This document shows positions 1 through 13,223 of a stretch of 64,000 nt of DNA, piece by piece; position 1 is the stretch's first letter; each line of letters opens with the position of its first letter. The notes below the pieces were generated by a model. That model was not told the origin of the DNA. It was given only the letters and a program-made list of their open reading frames with translations, and searched no databases. This DNA comes from Colias croceus (lineage: Eukaryota > Arthropoda > Insecta > Lepidoptera > Pieridae): positions 496,001 to 560,000 of the forward strand of contig NC_059549.1 in NCBI RefSeq assembly GCF_905220415.1. The letters run 5' to 3'. Both the position numbers and the translations under genes were made by a program.

Positions 1-329
1 CTTTCCTCTTTATAATATTAGTATAATAATAACTGGCTTTTTACGCGCGGTTTCGTCCCTTGCTAATGTCATGTTTCGCCGCGATAAGGCTCTATCACTC
101 TCTAGCTTCGTAAATATATCTCCAGACACAAAAAAAAAATTGGTAGGTAGGTACGTTGCACCGTAAAAGATAAATAAAAAAACAAGCTTATATTAATATT
201 TTTTTACTAGAATATATTGAATTGTGTGTATTTAAAAAAAAACATATACCTTAAAATAGAATTATAGAAATGTAGAGCGGTTCACGGGTAATCCATTTTC
301 AAAGTTAGGGCAAGCGATAATTTATGTAA

Positions 330-508
330 TACTAGCGGTCCTCCCCGGCTTCGCCTGTGGTACATATGAAAAATAGATGTTGGCCGATTCTCAGACTTAC
401 CCGATATGCACAGAAAATTTCATGAGAATCGGTCCAGCCGTTTCGGAGGTGTATGGCAACGAAAACTGTGACACGAGAATTTTATATATTAGAAGAGATA
501 TAGGTTCG
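330..508 (+). repeat. dispersed repeat family E (CGGCTTCGCC head)
   Basis: Begins ACTAGCGGTCCTCCCCGGCT, continues with CATGAGAATCGGTCCAGCCG and ends in TTATATATTAGAAGAGATA. A related copy in opposite orientation is at 57303-57477. It lies in the intron left of the first takeout exon visible here. The window also opens (1-28) with the TATAATATTAGTATA tail of another such repeat. Confidence 0.6.
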
Positions 509-1197
509 GATTTAGTATGCCTGAACGTATATTTATGTATGAATTGTGACGTCATTAAGTTGTTCCATTGATGCAAGTTATATAGGAACTCAATTAACTT
601 ACAATGTAAGCAATTGTGTTGGTAGTTTTAAAAGTAGTTTAAGTTATGATAAGTGTTTAGGTTTATTGTGCCCTGTACATTTATTACTAAATGGATTTTT
701 AAAAACTTTGGATTATGTATTATGAATTGGCAACATACGTTTTATTTAGGTTGTTACGTGTTATAATCGTAATTAATAAATTTGCCGCCAATATTATCAA
801 ATTAACACTGCGCTAATAACATTGTTTGAACCTCAAATTATATTTTTTTTTATTTAAAAGTTTTAAGTATTTCCAAAATTATAACTAAATTCTTTAAACA
901 AACAAACAAACAAACAAAAATACTTTATTGTGCACCAATAAATAAAAAAATTACAAGAGTAAATATATAAAATAAATAGACACAGTTGAGCACAACAGGC
1001 GGTCTTATCGCTAAGACAGTGATCTCTTCCAGACAACCTGGTGGTCAAGGAAAAACAATTCTTTATGTAAATTCTACAAATTCTTTTTTTTATATAAATC
1101 CAACTATATAAGGCTCTATACAATAATAAATTAATATTAGTTAGGAAGTTAGGATTTGTCTTTGTATAGCATTATTATAAACTTGTATTTGTTACAG

Positions 1198-4100
1198 CAC
1201 CATTCATAAAGCCATGCAAAAATGGCGACTCAGCCTGCGTCTTGGCGTCCGCCAAGGCGGCAGTTCCCTTCTTCCTGTCTGGTGTTCCCGAATTGGGAAT
1301 CAGGTAAATAGTTATTAATTATATCATTTAAATGTTTTTGATATGAATAAGGTATTAATTATTTGCGATGTTTGCGTTTGAAAGGTAGACGAGTTTGTGA
1401 TTGTATGAGAGCTATTTTATGAGGAAGTGAAAATTATCTTATTATGATTAACTGATATTATGTCTGTTAAACTGATAAAATAGCTCGGAAACTTATATTT
1501 GGTAAATAATTGTAAACTTTTATATAAATTACATTGTTATTATATTATGTGGACACACAAGATTAAAGTGGATTTTGAGGTTAATTGGGAATTCCATTCA
1601 ATGAAAGGAAGATAAAAATATGTTAAGAATTCGATTGTAATTTCTCTTGCACTATCTCTAACAATAATACCGCATTACTCTAATTTATTTTTATACTTAA
1701 ATGATAGTACCAAAGGTCGTTAAACTTAACACAAACGACCAAAGGCTAAATGCCTTCAATCCATACTCGTCGCGAGTAAGGCAAACGGGTTAGTATCACC
1801 TTGAGTGGATTATAATAATCCTAGCTCACTCTACGACCTATATTTTTGCATTAAATCGAAATGTTTATTGTTTTAATTAACCAAGTTTTTGTGACCTTAA
1901 TTCTTATCTTTTTAAGAAACTAACATCCTTGGTGAGAGGACAAAGTTGAGTCTAATTAGTTGAACAATATGAAAACTGAATTTAAAAATATATATGTGCT
2001 CAGCACCGAAACAATATAAAGAATAGTGTTTTTTTGTATAAAACTTATTATTGGTAGGTAGCTACTTAATTATAATTAAGCTTTGAAATATATGTTTTCC
2101 TTATAGTTAAGTTCAGAAACATCCTCATAAAGTTTTTTTTTTTGATATTGCTTACACAATTTATATGAATATTTTAACGATTTTAATTAATAATGTTCTA
2201 TCATAATCAGGATTGCATCAATGTTTCAATATTATTTGATCTATTTCTAATCTGCAAGATTTTTGGTGGGTTATTGACAGAAATATTGACCCGTCCGACT
2301 AGGGCCCTTCCGGCCTCCTCCACTCAAGCGACAGCCCAAGCCGGGGTTCGAGATCCCCGTCAAGGGGGGACGCCCTTGGGCATGTCGCTACCAGGGTGAA
2401 CCTTCAGTTCACCCACGCGTCCGAGCCCTTCTGGCTAACATTGAGAGACACCACACAAAAAAAATTGAAACATAATCAAAAACAACAAACAGCTTTTAAT
2501 AGAAAATGGATTACTGGATCAATTTTATGATTGATTAATTATTAACAGAAATAACTTCAACAAAAATTAAATATATTCTTTCTTTACAGTCCCATGGACC
2601 CCATGCACATTGACGTCATCAAGAGTGACCAGGGCGGTTTGCAGCTCCTCTTCAAAGATACCATCATGACTGGCATCAAGTCTTGCTCCTTTGAGACTGT
2701 GAAGTAAGTTGCAAATGTCTATTGTTAATGTACCTACTTACATTTTATATTTAACGTGAGGACTTCTCAATTTCGGAGGGTTGTAAGGGTTATTAAGATA
2801 CGTTACCTATTAGACACTATAATATTAAAGTCTCCACTAGGTTAGTAGGTATTTTCAGTATATCTTATTTAAAATGTATATTGTGAATAATATAATGTCA
2901 TAAATATAATATGTACTGTAAGTATATAATATAAAGCTATGCTCGCGACATTGCGTGGGAATCGATAAGGATCAGTTTTTACCACATAATTTTTTATTTA
3001 TGCTCTGCTCTTATGTAAATTTTTAAGTCAAGAAAAAATTCTAGGAACCTAAGTAAAAAAAACCTGACGACTGTGATTATTAAATATTTTTTATCCTTTC
3101 CTTGTTTTGAACAGCCCGCGATGGCGATTGGATAACTTTTTATACGTTTCTTATATCGATATTAATATTTTACACGTATTATTATTTATAATAGGATTAT
3201 ATCTCTTGTGTTTGTGTGAATCTCGTTTTTATTTAATTCTGTAGTTTGTTGCTATGGCTCAAATAAAAACAGGTATTGTTAGTCTATCGGCAGAAATTTC
3301 GAAATATTCATAAGGATCAAGGCTAAAACTACTATTATAGAAACAGTGTATAATTATTATAAACATATTTTTATAACTAAATTGCTTCTACGCTGATTTC
3401 TATTCGCTAGAAGCTTCAATTTGAAATTAATGAACATTTATCTGCAAAAACATAAATAATATCTGCATAAATAAATAAATAAAAACCATCTTTCGATGTG
3501 TCATAGCTGCTACATAGCTGTATCTATAATATTTATGTCTTCACGTGAACCCGTCTCTGGGAGCGAAATTCTGTCAATAGAACTATTTTTTTTTTATAAA
3601 TTTATAAAGAATAGAAAAAATTCGATCACGAGACGGGACTCGAACCCGCATCCTTTCGCGCCATTCCGGGGCGGATGCCTGACCAACTCATTGATCGAAT
3701 TCATTCTATTCTTTCAGTTTTATGTGTCTTAAGGGACACACCGCGCCCCATCTATTGAGATGATATTTTTTTTATGTCAGAGCAAGCAAAGGGGCAGATG
3801 GGCCACCTGATGTTATGTGGTCACCACCGCCCATAAACACTTGTAACACTAGAAGTGTAGCAGGTGCTTTGCCGGCATTTTATGGACAAATAAGCTCTGT
3901 TCTTGAAGGCCCCAATGTCGTAGTTGTTCGGGAACAAGCCGTTGGCAAATCGTTCCAAAGTTTTTTATTATCATGATAGTGCAAACGTGACCTTATTCAT
4001 GTAGCCTAAGAAAAATTAGCATTCCGTATTTTCCTCTAACCTCAGCTGTCATAATAGTGTGATGTAATTTTATAATATATTGAATTGGAACAATGTATGA

Positions 4101-6794
4101 TTACGTGTTAATTAAAAGAAAATTGAACTAGATACTATTGAAAGATGTGTTTAAAGCGCTATGGTCGCATGTCATTTCTTTGTATTTTAATAGAGAATAA
4201 TGATAATTAATTAATTAGCTATCTGTCGCGTGAGGTCTTTATATCTACTGAATTCTTACATGCAATTTGTGTGTAGGTAAGGTAATTATAACAATAGGTA
4301 CCTATATTTGATAAGAAAGACGTTCCGCGTCTTTCATTTAGTTTCCAAATAGAATACAATTCTCAAGAGGTCGATTAATGAAATAGCTCTACTATAGGTA
4401 ATCTAGATTTTTGCCATGAAAAAATTTATCAAAAATCAAAATATAATTAATATTATCGTACCTAGTACTTATTAGTACTTATTTTCATCTGCAAAGGATA
4501 ATAGAAGGACGTAGGGAACTATAATATTATTCACGTTATTGGAATTTACATATACTTATCTAAATTCACTGATCTGTTAATACAACTTGATAAAGACAGC
4601 TCTCCTCCATATAACGTAAAATTAAACGCAACAGAAAAAACTCTATTAAACTATTAATAAAATGGACATGCGCGAAGAATAATTGTTAGCATAATTGGAT
4701 TAATTGCTTTGTCATTTTGTTAGATAGTTACGGATCTATCTTGATAACTTGATAATAATTTAATTACAATTCTTGCTAAACACCGTATTTTCTGGAGTTG
4801 TTTAAAATATTCTGGAGATATTAAAAATATTGGAATTTGGAATTGGAATTAAAATATGGTGGGATTTTCATATTCATAGAGTACAGAGTAGGCAGGTAGT
4901 TAAATAAATTAGTATTTTAAAAATTGCTAAATAAAATCGATAAAACATCCTACCCCAATCTATTGTAACATATTAATGTATCTATGAATTCAAATAAAGA
5001 TTTTATTTATTTATTTATTTTGTCAACATAACATATGTATATCTCGACAAAATATTAATAGTTTTTAGGTGACTAAATGTGAAATGAATCGACATACTCA
5101 ATTACTTAGATACCTACATTTCATGAATAAAAAATTACTTTAAATAATTAATTACAAAAATATCGTCTCATTTATTTTTCTTTCTTCGTGGAAGCGCTAT
5201 AAATAGATATAATATTTGACTAGGTACTTTTTAGGGATTTTCAGGAATTGAGTATTTTTATTACTTACTTGCGAGTTGCGTGTATTTTACTATGAAGTAC
5301 GATCATTATATTATAACGAACCCTTCAGGTGTATTCTTTAGTATGACACATCAAGGCTGACGATGATGGTGACTGCACTATATAAATATTGTCACAGCTT
5401 ATTTGCATTTTATTGCATAACTATGTTAGTCTACTACCTATGTACCTACGTAGCATATTCTAACTTACCATTGTTAGGTTATAGGTACTGTATACATGGG
5501 TAATTTAACTTTTTAGGTTCTCTACGTCAAACATAATGTTTATCTACTTGTAAAGAAAAAGTGTTTTACACAGTTAAATATCTATTCAAGAATTTCAAAT
5601 AGGTACCTGCGTCCTGCATATAACCCTTTCTGTATTTAAGCTACTTACTACTACCTACTTAACTGCAATCAGTTTTATAATATTATATGAATCGTGATAT
5701 GTAGTAATCGTCATAATAATACACTGATACTTGTTTGTTATGGTTTGTTAGATATACAGGAGAAGTATTTGTATTTACTAATTAATTATTATTAGAAAAA
5801 TACTCACAATAAATTACCTATTTTTGCTCCTTGTTAACATTTTCCTCGTTTGTTTACATAAGCTTAGAGTTTTATCATTGTATAAGTGTTTAATGTGTTT
5901 TAACTATACTTTCCGTTTTTACAGACACGACTTGGTGAAAATGAAACAAATCATAACGATGAAGTGTAACTTGAAGCTGAAAGGAAACTACAAGCTGTCC
6001 GGCCAGCTGCTCATCCTGCCAGTCCAGGGAAATGGAGAATACAGCATCAATATCCGTAAGATAATTATTTAATAATATTTTATTCGAATACATATTTTTA
6101 ATTCCTTCCAAGATATATAAACTTATTGTAATTTACAGGTGACATCGTGATCAAGGTGGTGAGCGAGCTCACAACAGTGACGGGCGCTGATGGCAAACCA
6201 CATTGGCACATTAAGAAGTGGAAGGATTCTTATAACGTACAGACTGGTGCCTCGTTCGCTTTCGAGAACTTGTTCAATGGAAACAATGCTTTGGGTACGT
6301 TCATATATTACTAGTAAAGCTAATTAGATAGATGCTTAGTGTAGTAATGAATAAATTCTTCAAAGTAGATGTCAAATGTGATATTATGTTCATAATTTAT
6401 GTTTTGCCTACATACCTACCTAAAATCAGGAAATTATTATCGTGGCAAGCCTGCAGAACAGTATTTTTTACGTTTTGTAAATAGTTTTGTTTAAGTAGTT
6501 ATACTTATCCAATATTTCATAATTAGATATCAATAATCTATAAAGCTTTAAAGTTTAACTAAGAAATATTGTCACAAAGTTATTATTTTAAAGTTCCTTG
6601 ATTTTTTTAATGTCTTTACTAATCCGATCATTATTCTTTCAGCACAACCAGTACTAGAATTCGCAAACAGCAACTGGAAGGATGTGATGCAAGAAATCGC
6701 GCCTCCCATCGTTCACGCGATTTTGGAGCGGATCGTCGCTGGAGTGGAAGCGCTGTACAAAGCTGTACCCGCTGAAGAACTCAACTTAGCTTAA
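1198..6794 (+). CDS. takeout/JHBP-family secreted protein, 3' five exons (5' partial)
   Basis: Exons read as 1198-1303, 2590-2703, 5925-6055, 6139-6294 and 6643-6794. All have AG/GT borders and phases that join cleanly, giving 218 residues to a TAA at 6792. The first exon carries the takeout N-terminal pattern PFIKPCKNGDSAC, with the paired cysteines of the family, followed by AVPFFLSGVPELGI. Exon three carries the second family motif (YKLSGQLLILPVQGNGEY). Takeout/JHBP proteins are secreted carriers of hydrophobic ligands such as juvenile hormone or related lipids; the ligand here is unknown. Family length is about 245 residues, so only a signal-peptide exon is missing. The exon at 1198 starts in phase 1, so the missing exon lies left of the window. 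Introns two and three hold repeats. An AATAAA polyadenylation signal is at 6820. Family call is firm; subfamily is not. Confidence 0.93.
2285..2440. repeat. GC-rich repeat fragment in takeout intron
   Basis: A block far richer in G+C than the intron around it, with a GGTTCGAGATCC stretch resembling a pol III B box and complementary runs (CCGTCAAGGGG, GACGCCC). It looks like an inserted SINE or LINE piece. No family is recognised. Confidence 0.35.
3621..3700 (-). repeat. tRNA-like SINE head
   Basis: On the minus strand the segment holds a perfect pol III B box, GGTTCGAGTCC (3636-3646). Its ends pair as an 8-bp acceptor-like stem (TTCGATCA at 3621 with TGATCGAA at 3692). The D-arm-like GTTGGTCAGGC is present. 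The anticodon region does not fold as a normal tRNA, so this is read as a tRNA-derived SINE head and not a functional tRNA. Confidence 0.5.
3768..3966 (-). mobile_element. LINE 3' end fragment (Jockey/CR1-like)
   Basis: The minus strand reads into the end of a LINE pol gene and 3' tail (GGGCGGTGGTGACCAC), followed by an A-run at 3768. The same sequence is present at about 43650-43800, where it is joined to a readable reverse transcriptase C-terminus, so the identity is supported internally. It is 5'-truncated and lies in a takeout intron. Confidence 0.7.
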
Positions 6795-7854
6795 TTTGTT
6801 AATTATTTAAATAACTAACAATAAATACCGCGGCATTTTTAAATTAGCACTTAGGACCCGACTGGAAGGCGTCTACGAAACGAACAAGTATTATTGTATT
6901 TATTGCGATAACATTTCGTACAATTAATATAATTTTATTTTGGCTGGAACAAAATATATCCTTGTAGGAACTTATAATTCTCTTCTATTGTTAATAAGTT
7001 GTTTGGTTATTGTTGTTATGCACTCAATCATAGTACAATAAAGTAGATAATAGTTAAAAGTAGATGAGATAGAAATAAATAATAAAAAATAAAATATGTG
7101 TTTTAATGCCTTATAAATTCACCTACTTTTAACAGACTTTTTCGTTAATATGCTTTAAAGCAGGAGGTACCTATTCCATCATTCCATGGTATAAATCTGA
7201 CCAGGAAACATCCAGGAAACAGGAACAGGATGGACTAGCTCCTACTTCCTAGCTCTTTTCTTTACAATAAATTCCGAACTGTAAAAACTGTTACAATGCT
7301 GAATGCAATGATCTTACAATTCCTAATAAATAATAATGATCTGTCTGATCATATTATTCAGAATCACTTCAGAATACATGTTTAAATTTGCGTTGAAACA
7401 CAATCAAAGAGTATAGTAACTATTTAAAAGGATTATTACCTAACACAATTATTACCTAATCATAACTACTAACTAGTGGTGGACGGTGGTAGTATAATAA
7501 ATACGAGCATGATTTATTAAAAAAAATACAAGCATTAACTCCATACATAAACTAGGTATATTATTATAAGATTATAATATTACATTATGTATTATGGACA
7601 AATGTATGGATATGCGACATTTTTTTTTCAAATCTCACCGCGAAATCTCAAAACAGATTAAAATCACATATTCAGTCGACAGATAGATCAAACAAAAAAA
7701 TATGTCAGATTTGACACCTAGCTAAAGTCTAAACGCAGAAATGTCAGTGAATTTCTGTCACAACAAGTCCAAAACAAGTCAATGGTGGTCAATGCGGCAT
7801 GAAAAAATTCTTATTTAGAGAATAAATATTGTCATTTTTATACTTTTAAGCAAG
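6795..7854. other. intergenic: takeout 3' flank and RPP40 5' flank
   Basis: AT-rich, with no coding frame. The last 150 bases hold several TGTCA/TGACA motifs and short A runs ahead of the RPP40 start. No TATA box is convincing. Confidence 0.5.
6820..6825 (+). terminator. polyadenylation signal AATAAA of the takeout-like gene
   Basis: AATAAA begins 26 bases after the TAA stop. A second possible signal (CAATAAAG) lies near 7037. Confidence 0.5.
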
Positions 7855-8877
7855 ATGCTTTGCCCTGAAGTAAATAATTTTCCACCGCCAAAAACTACGT
7901 GTACAGTGCGGAAAAACTTAAATATAGAGAAAACAGAAACCATAATAAACTTGAATAACTTTTATAGAAGTGCTATAATAACTTTTCCTGATGAATTAAA
8001 TGTACCGAGTTTTATTCAAGAGTGTTTTCTAGATGACAGTGATTACTACAAGATCTTAAATTGTCCTGTGGTTGAGTTTATTGATCCCGTCTTCATCGAA
8101 ACTTTCGTACGAAAAGGGAGGTTATATTGTTTATCAGTTAATAAAAGTTGTATAACTCACAACAGCGTCGCAATAACACCAGATGGAATATTAACATTGA
8201 ATATAACAGATTATGTTTATCAGACGCTTGGTTTGGAAGGAATAAAGAGGCCGCATAATTTTCACGAAGTTCGGATAGATTTAAAAGATATAAAGCGGAG
8301 TGAAAAGTTAAAAAATGCTTTAAGCAAGTTAGAGCTGTTTAATTTCTATATATCTTGGGAGCCACACGATGAAAACATATGCCCGTCTACAATAGCAAAA
8401 TACTTTAGTGATAAAAACTACACATTGTCACAACATGCCTTACAAGCTAAAAATCTATCTCCGGAGGTTACCACAATACCATCTCTAATTGAAATAGATA
8501 TAGATGAAGTAGTCGAATGGTTGGGGATGCTAGCACACAACGCTAATTTGACACCAGAAGAGAATTACATAAGTGCATACTATGTACCAGATAGTGGAAC
8601 AAATTTGCAGTCAACGAGAGTTGCAGTACTTATCATAAAGGGGTTTATGACACCGAATATAATGAATAAAGCATGCAAGGCAATATCGGAATATGTTTTA
8701 ACTAGAGAACTAGAGAATTACTGGGCAGCATTGAGCATACAAACTGTGGAAGAAAGTCTATATCAATGGAATTTTAGCAGTCAAAGAATGTTCCAATCAC
8801 ACAACTCATCTTGTAATATATTTTTTACACACAATGATCAAGTCATTTACTCTGTAGGACAATTAAAGTATTCTTGA
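7855..8877 (+). CDS. Rpp40: ribonuclease P/MRP protein subunit p40 (RPP40), single exon
   Basis: A 340-residue intronless frame. It follows the whole length of animal RPP40: VEFIDPVFIETFVRKG (about residues 80-95) corresponds to the conserved 'I-P-FI-TF-KKG' block. NSVAITPDGILTLN matches the 'NTVALLP-GKL-L' block. VEWLGMLAHNANL...NYISAYYVP matches the 'WLG...N--ISTY--P' block. Length is close to the vertebrate protein. RPP40 is a nuclear, mostly nucleolar component of the RNase P and RNase MRP ribonucleoproteins, which process the tRNA 5' leader and pre-rRNA respectively. The start is the first ATG of the frame, in an A-rich context (AAGCAAGATG). No neighbour shares its pathway. The intronless structure could be ancestral or a retrocopy; no poly-A tract or flanking duplication was seen, so it is treated as the functional gene. 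Confidence 0.93.
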   Translation: MLCPEVNNFPPPKTTCTVRKNLNIEKTETIINLNNFYRSAIITFPDELNVPSFIQECFLDDSDYYKILNCPVVEFIDPVFIETFVRKGRLYCLSVNKSCITHNSVAITPDGILTLNITDYVYQTLGLEGIKRPHNFHEVRIDLKDIKRSEKLKNALSKLELFNFYISWEPHDENICPSTIAKYFSDKNYTLSQHALQAKNLSPEVTTIPSLIEIDIDEVVEWLGMLAHNANLTPEENYISAYYVPDSGTNLQSTRVAVLIIKGFMTPNIMNKACKAISEYVLTRELENYWAALSIQTVEESLYQWNFSSQRMFQSHNSSCNIFFTHNDQVIYSVGQLKYS

Positions 8878-9731
8878 TAAATCATATTGTGTAATTTATT
8901 TGTTCCTTGAACGAGGCCTTAAAAAAACTTACATAAAATTCAATATTTAATTTTATATTATTTTTGTACATACTACCTTACTGCTACTAGTGTATTTTCA
9001 GGATAAGGATATATTATGGAATTTTAATATGCGGCAGTGACATCAATAATAATTAGGGTTGCGTAATGAATGAATGATTACTGGGCTCCTCAATCTCTTT
9101 AACAAATGAATTGTATACCAAATTAAACATCGATAGGAAAATGGAACATAACTATGCCTGCCCATAAGTGCAAGGGAGCACGCAATATACTCAATCCCGA
9201 TTGCACCTATTACAACCCTGCGTGCAATGAATGTTCTCTTCGACTATAGTGCTTACATTGAATATAGAATATTCATGACATTGTTGGCAGGTCATCTAGT
9301 ACTATCACTTACATTAAAAATAAAACAAAATATTATGTTCCATAATATTTATTTAGTAAACAAAACAAGAATATGGCAGACAGGATTTAAATACAATATA
9401 TCCCTGCACCAAAATAACAAAAATCTGAAACACGAGATTTCAGGGAATGCTAAACACACCAATTATAAGTAGTTTATAATTTAGATTATGCTTAAAATAT
9501 CTTTGATTACGCATCAAATTTTTAAAATGTTGCCAATATCAATTTCATCACACATACTATCAATCTTTGATAATATATTCCACACAACACCCTGTTATAT
9601 CAATTATCATTCCACACACATCAAAATATTAACGAATTTATCATAGACTACAAACTATAGACAAAATTGGTACTGGCAACACTATTTGTTCAGTTTGGCG
9701 CCAATTTCAGGCGCTATTTTTTTTTTTTAAT
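8878..9731. other. intergenic between convergent RPP40 and SOD
   Basis: AT-rich convergent 3' flanks. An 81-residue frame at 9227-9472 has no recognisable features and biased AT codons. Nothing else is supported. Confidence 0.5.
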
Positions 9732-12700
9732 TTATTCAGCTTTGGCCAAACCAATGACTCCGCAGGCGATACGAGCTCCAGCATTGCCAGTGCTCTTGCT
9801 CAGTTCGTGGCCACCAACACCAAGATCATCTGGATCAGCATGGACAACTAAAGTGCGGCCGATAATGCTGTGGGGTCCGCTGAGGGAAATCTGCGAATCT
9901 TGGATGCACACCTGTTAAGTTGATATTTGTTTAGTAGTGTTATTGCTGATTAAAGATGAATTTGTGGTATTTTATATTTTTTAGCTTCATTAAATATTTA
10001 GAAAAAGTTAGTGAGTATAGAAGCTACATAAATTGTTATAGAATATTAAAAGAAGTTATGAGATTTAGAAATTAAAGATTTTTAATGGATCTTCAACGCA
10101 ATATATTCATTTAATTATTTTCCCGACGTTTAATTTCTAAATGTATAATACTCGCTTATAATCAAACTAGAAAATACTAAGCTATGGGATATTGGAAATT
10201 AATTATGTCTTAGTTTCTAAATACTGATAAGATATATCAATTGTTTGAATAATCACTACCGCCACCTTTGTTTCACACATAGTTTGAATTTGTTTCCAAA
10301 TAATCTTTTTTGTTTGTTTTTATTATTATAAAAACAACATAATAAATGCAAGTCACAATGGCTCATCATTTTAATATTGATCAAACTTCAAGGCCAATAA
10401 CACAACTTCTACATTTAGAAAATGTTCAACTAAAAAATAGACAGAATAGATTTTAAAGCATTTGAATTTGAATGCTTTAAAACAAAATGCAGCAGAAATA
10501 TATCAATCTTCCTAATTTTTGGATATCTTTCAAGTCACACAACTTCATTATATTCTTTCCACCCGCGGTTTCGCCCGCGTTTTCAAAGAAAAACCCGCAT
10601 AGTTTCCGTTCCCGTGGGATTTTCGGGATAAAGCCTATGTGTTATGTGTTTATCCAAGTTACCCTCTATATGTGTGCTAAATTTCATTGTAATCGGTTCA
10701 GTAGTATTTGCGTGAAAGAGTAACACACACACATTCATCCTCCCAGACTTTCACATTTACAATATTATTAGGAAGTAGGATTAAGAACAAAGGATAAACA
10801 TTATCATTCACTATCTACTTACTTTAGTAACACCCCCATCACTGTTGGCCTCAATGTTGCCCAGATCACCCACATGCCTCACGCTAGCATTGGGGGCTCC
10901 GTGCTCCTGTTTCAAAGGGTTGAAGTGAGGCCCCGCGGACGTGCAGCCATTGGTGTTGTCTCCGAACTCGTGGACGTGGAAACCATGCTTACCCTGAAAT
11001 ATAGACATCAGAAAATGAACAAGATTGTAAGAAATTGGCTAATATTACTATTTCTGATAACATGAATAACATATAAAAATTGGATGATTTTTGGAGATTA
11101 ACTTAGTAACAGACAAACTTAGGACAGAAAATCGTATACAAATAAACTTAGTAGTAAAAGCCATTGGAATTTGTGTAAATCATTTTGTGATTTTTGAGAA
11201 ACAGTTAATATAGAGAAAATAATAAATACCCCTATATTTGTGTCCCTTCCCAAGATAGTTTATATCATAGTCATTGACATAAAATTAACCTGCTATAAAG
11301 ACTATGTATTATATGAAGACAAATAAATAATCTTTGTACCTACTTCTGATTTGCACACTTAATAATAAAACAAATCAGTTAAATAGCATAAATTTACATA
11401 TTTAAATAATGTATTCTAATCAATGTTCAATGCTTTGTTACATCAGTATAAATGTTATAAACACCTGACCCAATAACCCAATGAGATCGATAAATTTTAT
11501 TATAATACAGTGTAAACTCTATATAACGTCACATAAGGGACCGTGCATTTTTCGACGTTATAGAGAGTGGTCGTTAAATGGAAAGAAAGGGAAAATTGCA
11601 TGATTGGTCCCGAGACAGGAATATTATTTTGACATTGCCTATGAAACCATGTTATCATCACTTGATCAAGGTCTTCATATTGAGGTTTCTTCAATTTTTT
11701 GGCAGATCGTCCATCTTCTTCGGCATGCAGAATTTTTTATTTAACGTGTAACTAACGAAAGCCAAGTAGTTGAGGTGAACATATGTAAGTTCATTCACAC
11801 AACAAACAAACGACTGCATTTCTTAGAATCTTCGGTATGTCAGTAAAAAAGAATGTACACAACTACATTTTCATTGATTTCGGCAACTTAGTCAGTACTT
11901 CCTAGTAATTGGTAATGTCTTATTGTGGTCGTTAATTAGAGTGAGCGTGATGCTATATGGAGTGTATTATTGTATAGACAACAATATAAACCAACCAAAG
12001 TCGAGCAATCTTGATGTTATACGGAGTTTGACGTTAAATGGAGTGTCGTTATATAGAGTCTACACTGTATATTTAAATTCAAAACTTATTTTTACAAATT
12101 TCTGGACTTTTAAAATGTCCTTTTAATTGAAATCATGTACTATATAACTTTCTATAACTTTTAATATTCTATTGGTTAACAATTTACATAAAAATGACTT
12201 TTATATTTTAAGATTGAAGCAGATTTAAGTAAAAGTCATCAGTACTGCAATGCTCTGAAATTCTAGTTATCATTTAAATAATGAAGATAACAATTCAATG
12301 AGAATTTTAGTAGAGTATGGTTCAAATTACATATTCCAAATAAAAATAATCAAACCACAGTTTATAGAGTACAAGGTCATCTGACCCTCACTTAATATAT
12401 TCTTATTTTTTGCCTTATCATTGTCATAAATATTCATATAGGTAGTTCATTTGCTTACATCATTGCAATTTCCTCTATATAATTTCAATTAACAATTTAT
12501 TAGAAAAAAAAAAAGTATCTGAACTAAAAGAAACTATTTATTCCTGTCAAATTTAAACTGCCTGTAGCAAAGTCACTGTTTACCCATTTATGGGATAGAA
12601 GTTTCCCATAATAATTAATGGTTAAAGTCATGAATATCGCAAGTAGATATTAATCGGAATTGTAGATTACAGGAGTGTTTTTAAATTCTACCCCTTTCTA

Positions 12701-13223
12701 TGAAAACATATTAATGTGTATTTTAAGTATTAAGTTATATTGAAAAACTGTAACTCACCTTAGAAAGACCTTTGACCTCTCCAGTTACAACTACAGGAGA
12801 CTTATCATCCTGTAATACATAAGAATATGCTGATGAAACATAATAAAATGTTAACTCATTATTGCATAATATTGTGGTAGTATGGTTCATACACTGTAGC
12901 TTGAGGATATACCCATATACATAGATTGTAGTGAGAAGTAGATATTATTATCAATAGTTACGACTTAAGTTGCAGTGATAAAGCTTCTAGAAATTACTAT
13001 GAGATTAAAATAAGATCGAACTTATTTTACCTCACGATAAGGACATGTGGTAATTTTTTATCATACCCATCTATGCGATAATTATTATTGTGTAAAATAA
13101 ATACACTCTTTACGGGTTATTTACAAGGTCAATGAAGCGGAAAAAAAATAAACCTACCTTCTGATCGAAAAGCACGGTGCCGCTTACATCACCATTAAGC
13201 ACGCAGACAGCTTTGACAGGCAT
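9732..13223 (-). CDS. Sod1: Cu/Zn superoxide dismutase, cytosolic, 4 exons, complete
   Basis: Exons in transcript order: 13158-13223, 12759-12809, 10823-10993 and 9732-9911, all phase 0 with GT/AG borders, giving 155 residues from MPVKAVCVLNGDVSGTVLF to GVIGLAKAE. The enzyme dismutates superoxide to oxygen and peroxide in the cytosol. Copper and zinc ligands are visible as HVHEF, HFNP, the following EHG, HVGDLGN and VVHADPDDLG. The GCTSAG cysteine and the later ACGV cysteine form the usual disulfide, and the active-site arginine is in ARIACG. There is no signal peptide, which fits SOD1 and not the extracellular form. Intron three carries a family B repeat; intron two carries a Tc1/pogo-type miniature element. 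The TAA stop overlaps an AATAAA and is followed at once by a genomic A-run. The divergent neighbour starts at 17221, beyond a transposon insertion. Confidence 0.96.
10558..10780 (+). repeat. dispersed repeat family B in SOD intron
   Basis: Begins CCCGCGGTTTCGCCCGCG, contains AAAACCCGCATAGT and TTTCATTGTAATCGGTTCAG, and ends AGACTTTCACATTTACAATATTATTAGGA. Other copies are at 16160, 16489, 23333, 46011 (-), 46885 (-, fragment), 54025 and 63283 (fragment). Confidence 0.75.
11508..12067. mobile_element. Tc1/mariner-type (pogo-like) miniature element in SOD intron
   Basis: 560 bp bounded by inverted repeats CAGTGTAAACTCTATATAAC and, on the other strand, CAGTGTAGACTCTATATAAC (one mismatch), with TA on both sides (11506-11507, 12068-12069). 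The CAGTG...CTCTATATAACG end is the pogo/Tigger pattern. Two short internal frames reach across the ends but encode nothing recognisable, so it is non-autonomous. Confidence 0.85.

Noticed and set aside
3621..3700. Functional tRNA gene
   Set aside because: B box and acceptor-like stem are present, but the anticodon arm cannot fold normally and the context is repeat DNA; treated as a SINE head.
5824..6072. 82-residue plus frame
   Set aside because: Its second half is takeout exon 5925-6055; the first half is intron read-through.
9667..9918. 83-residue plus frame
   Set aside because: Antisense of the last SOD exon.
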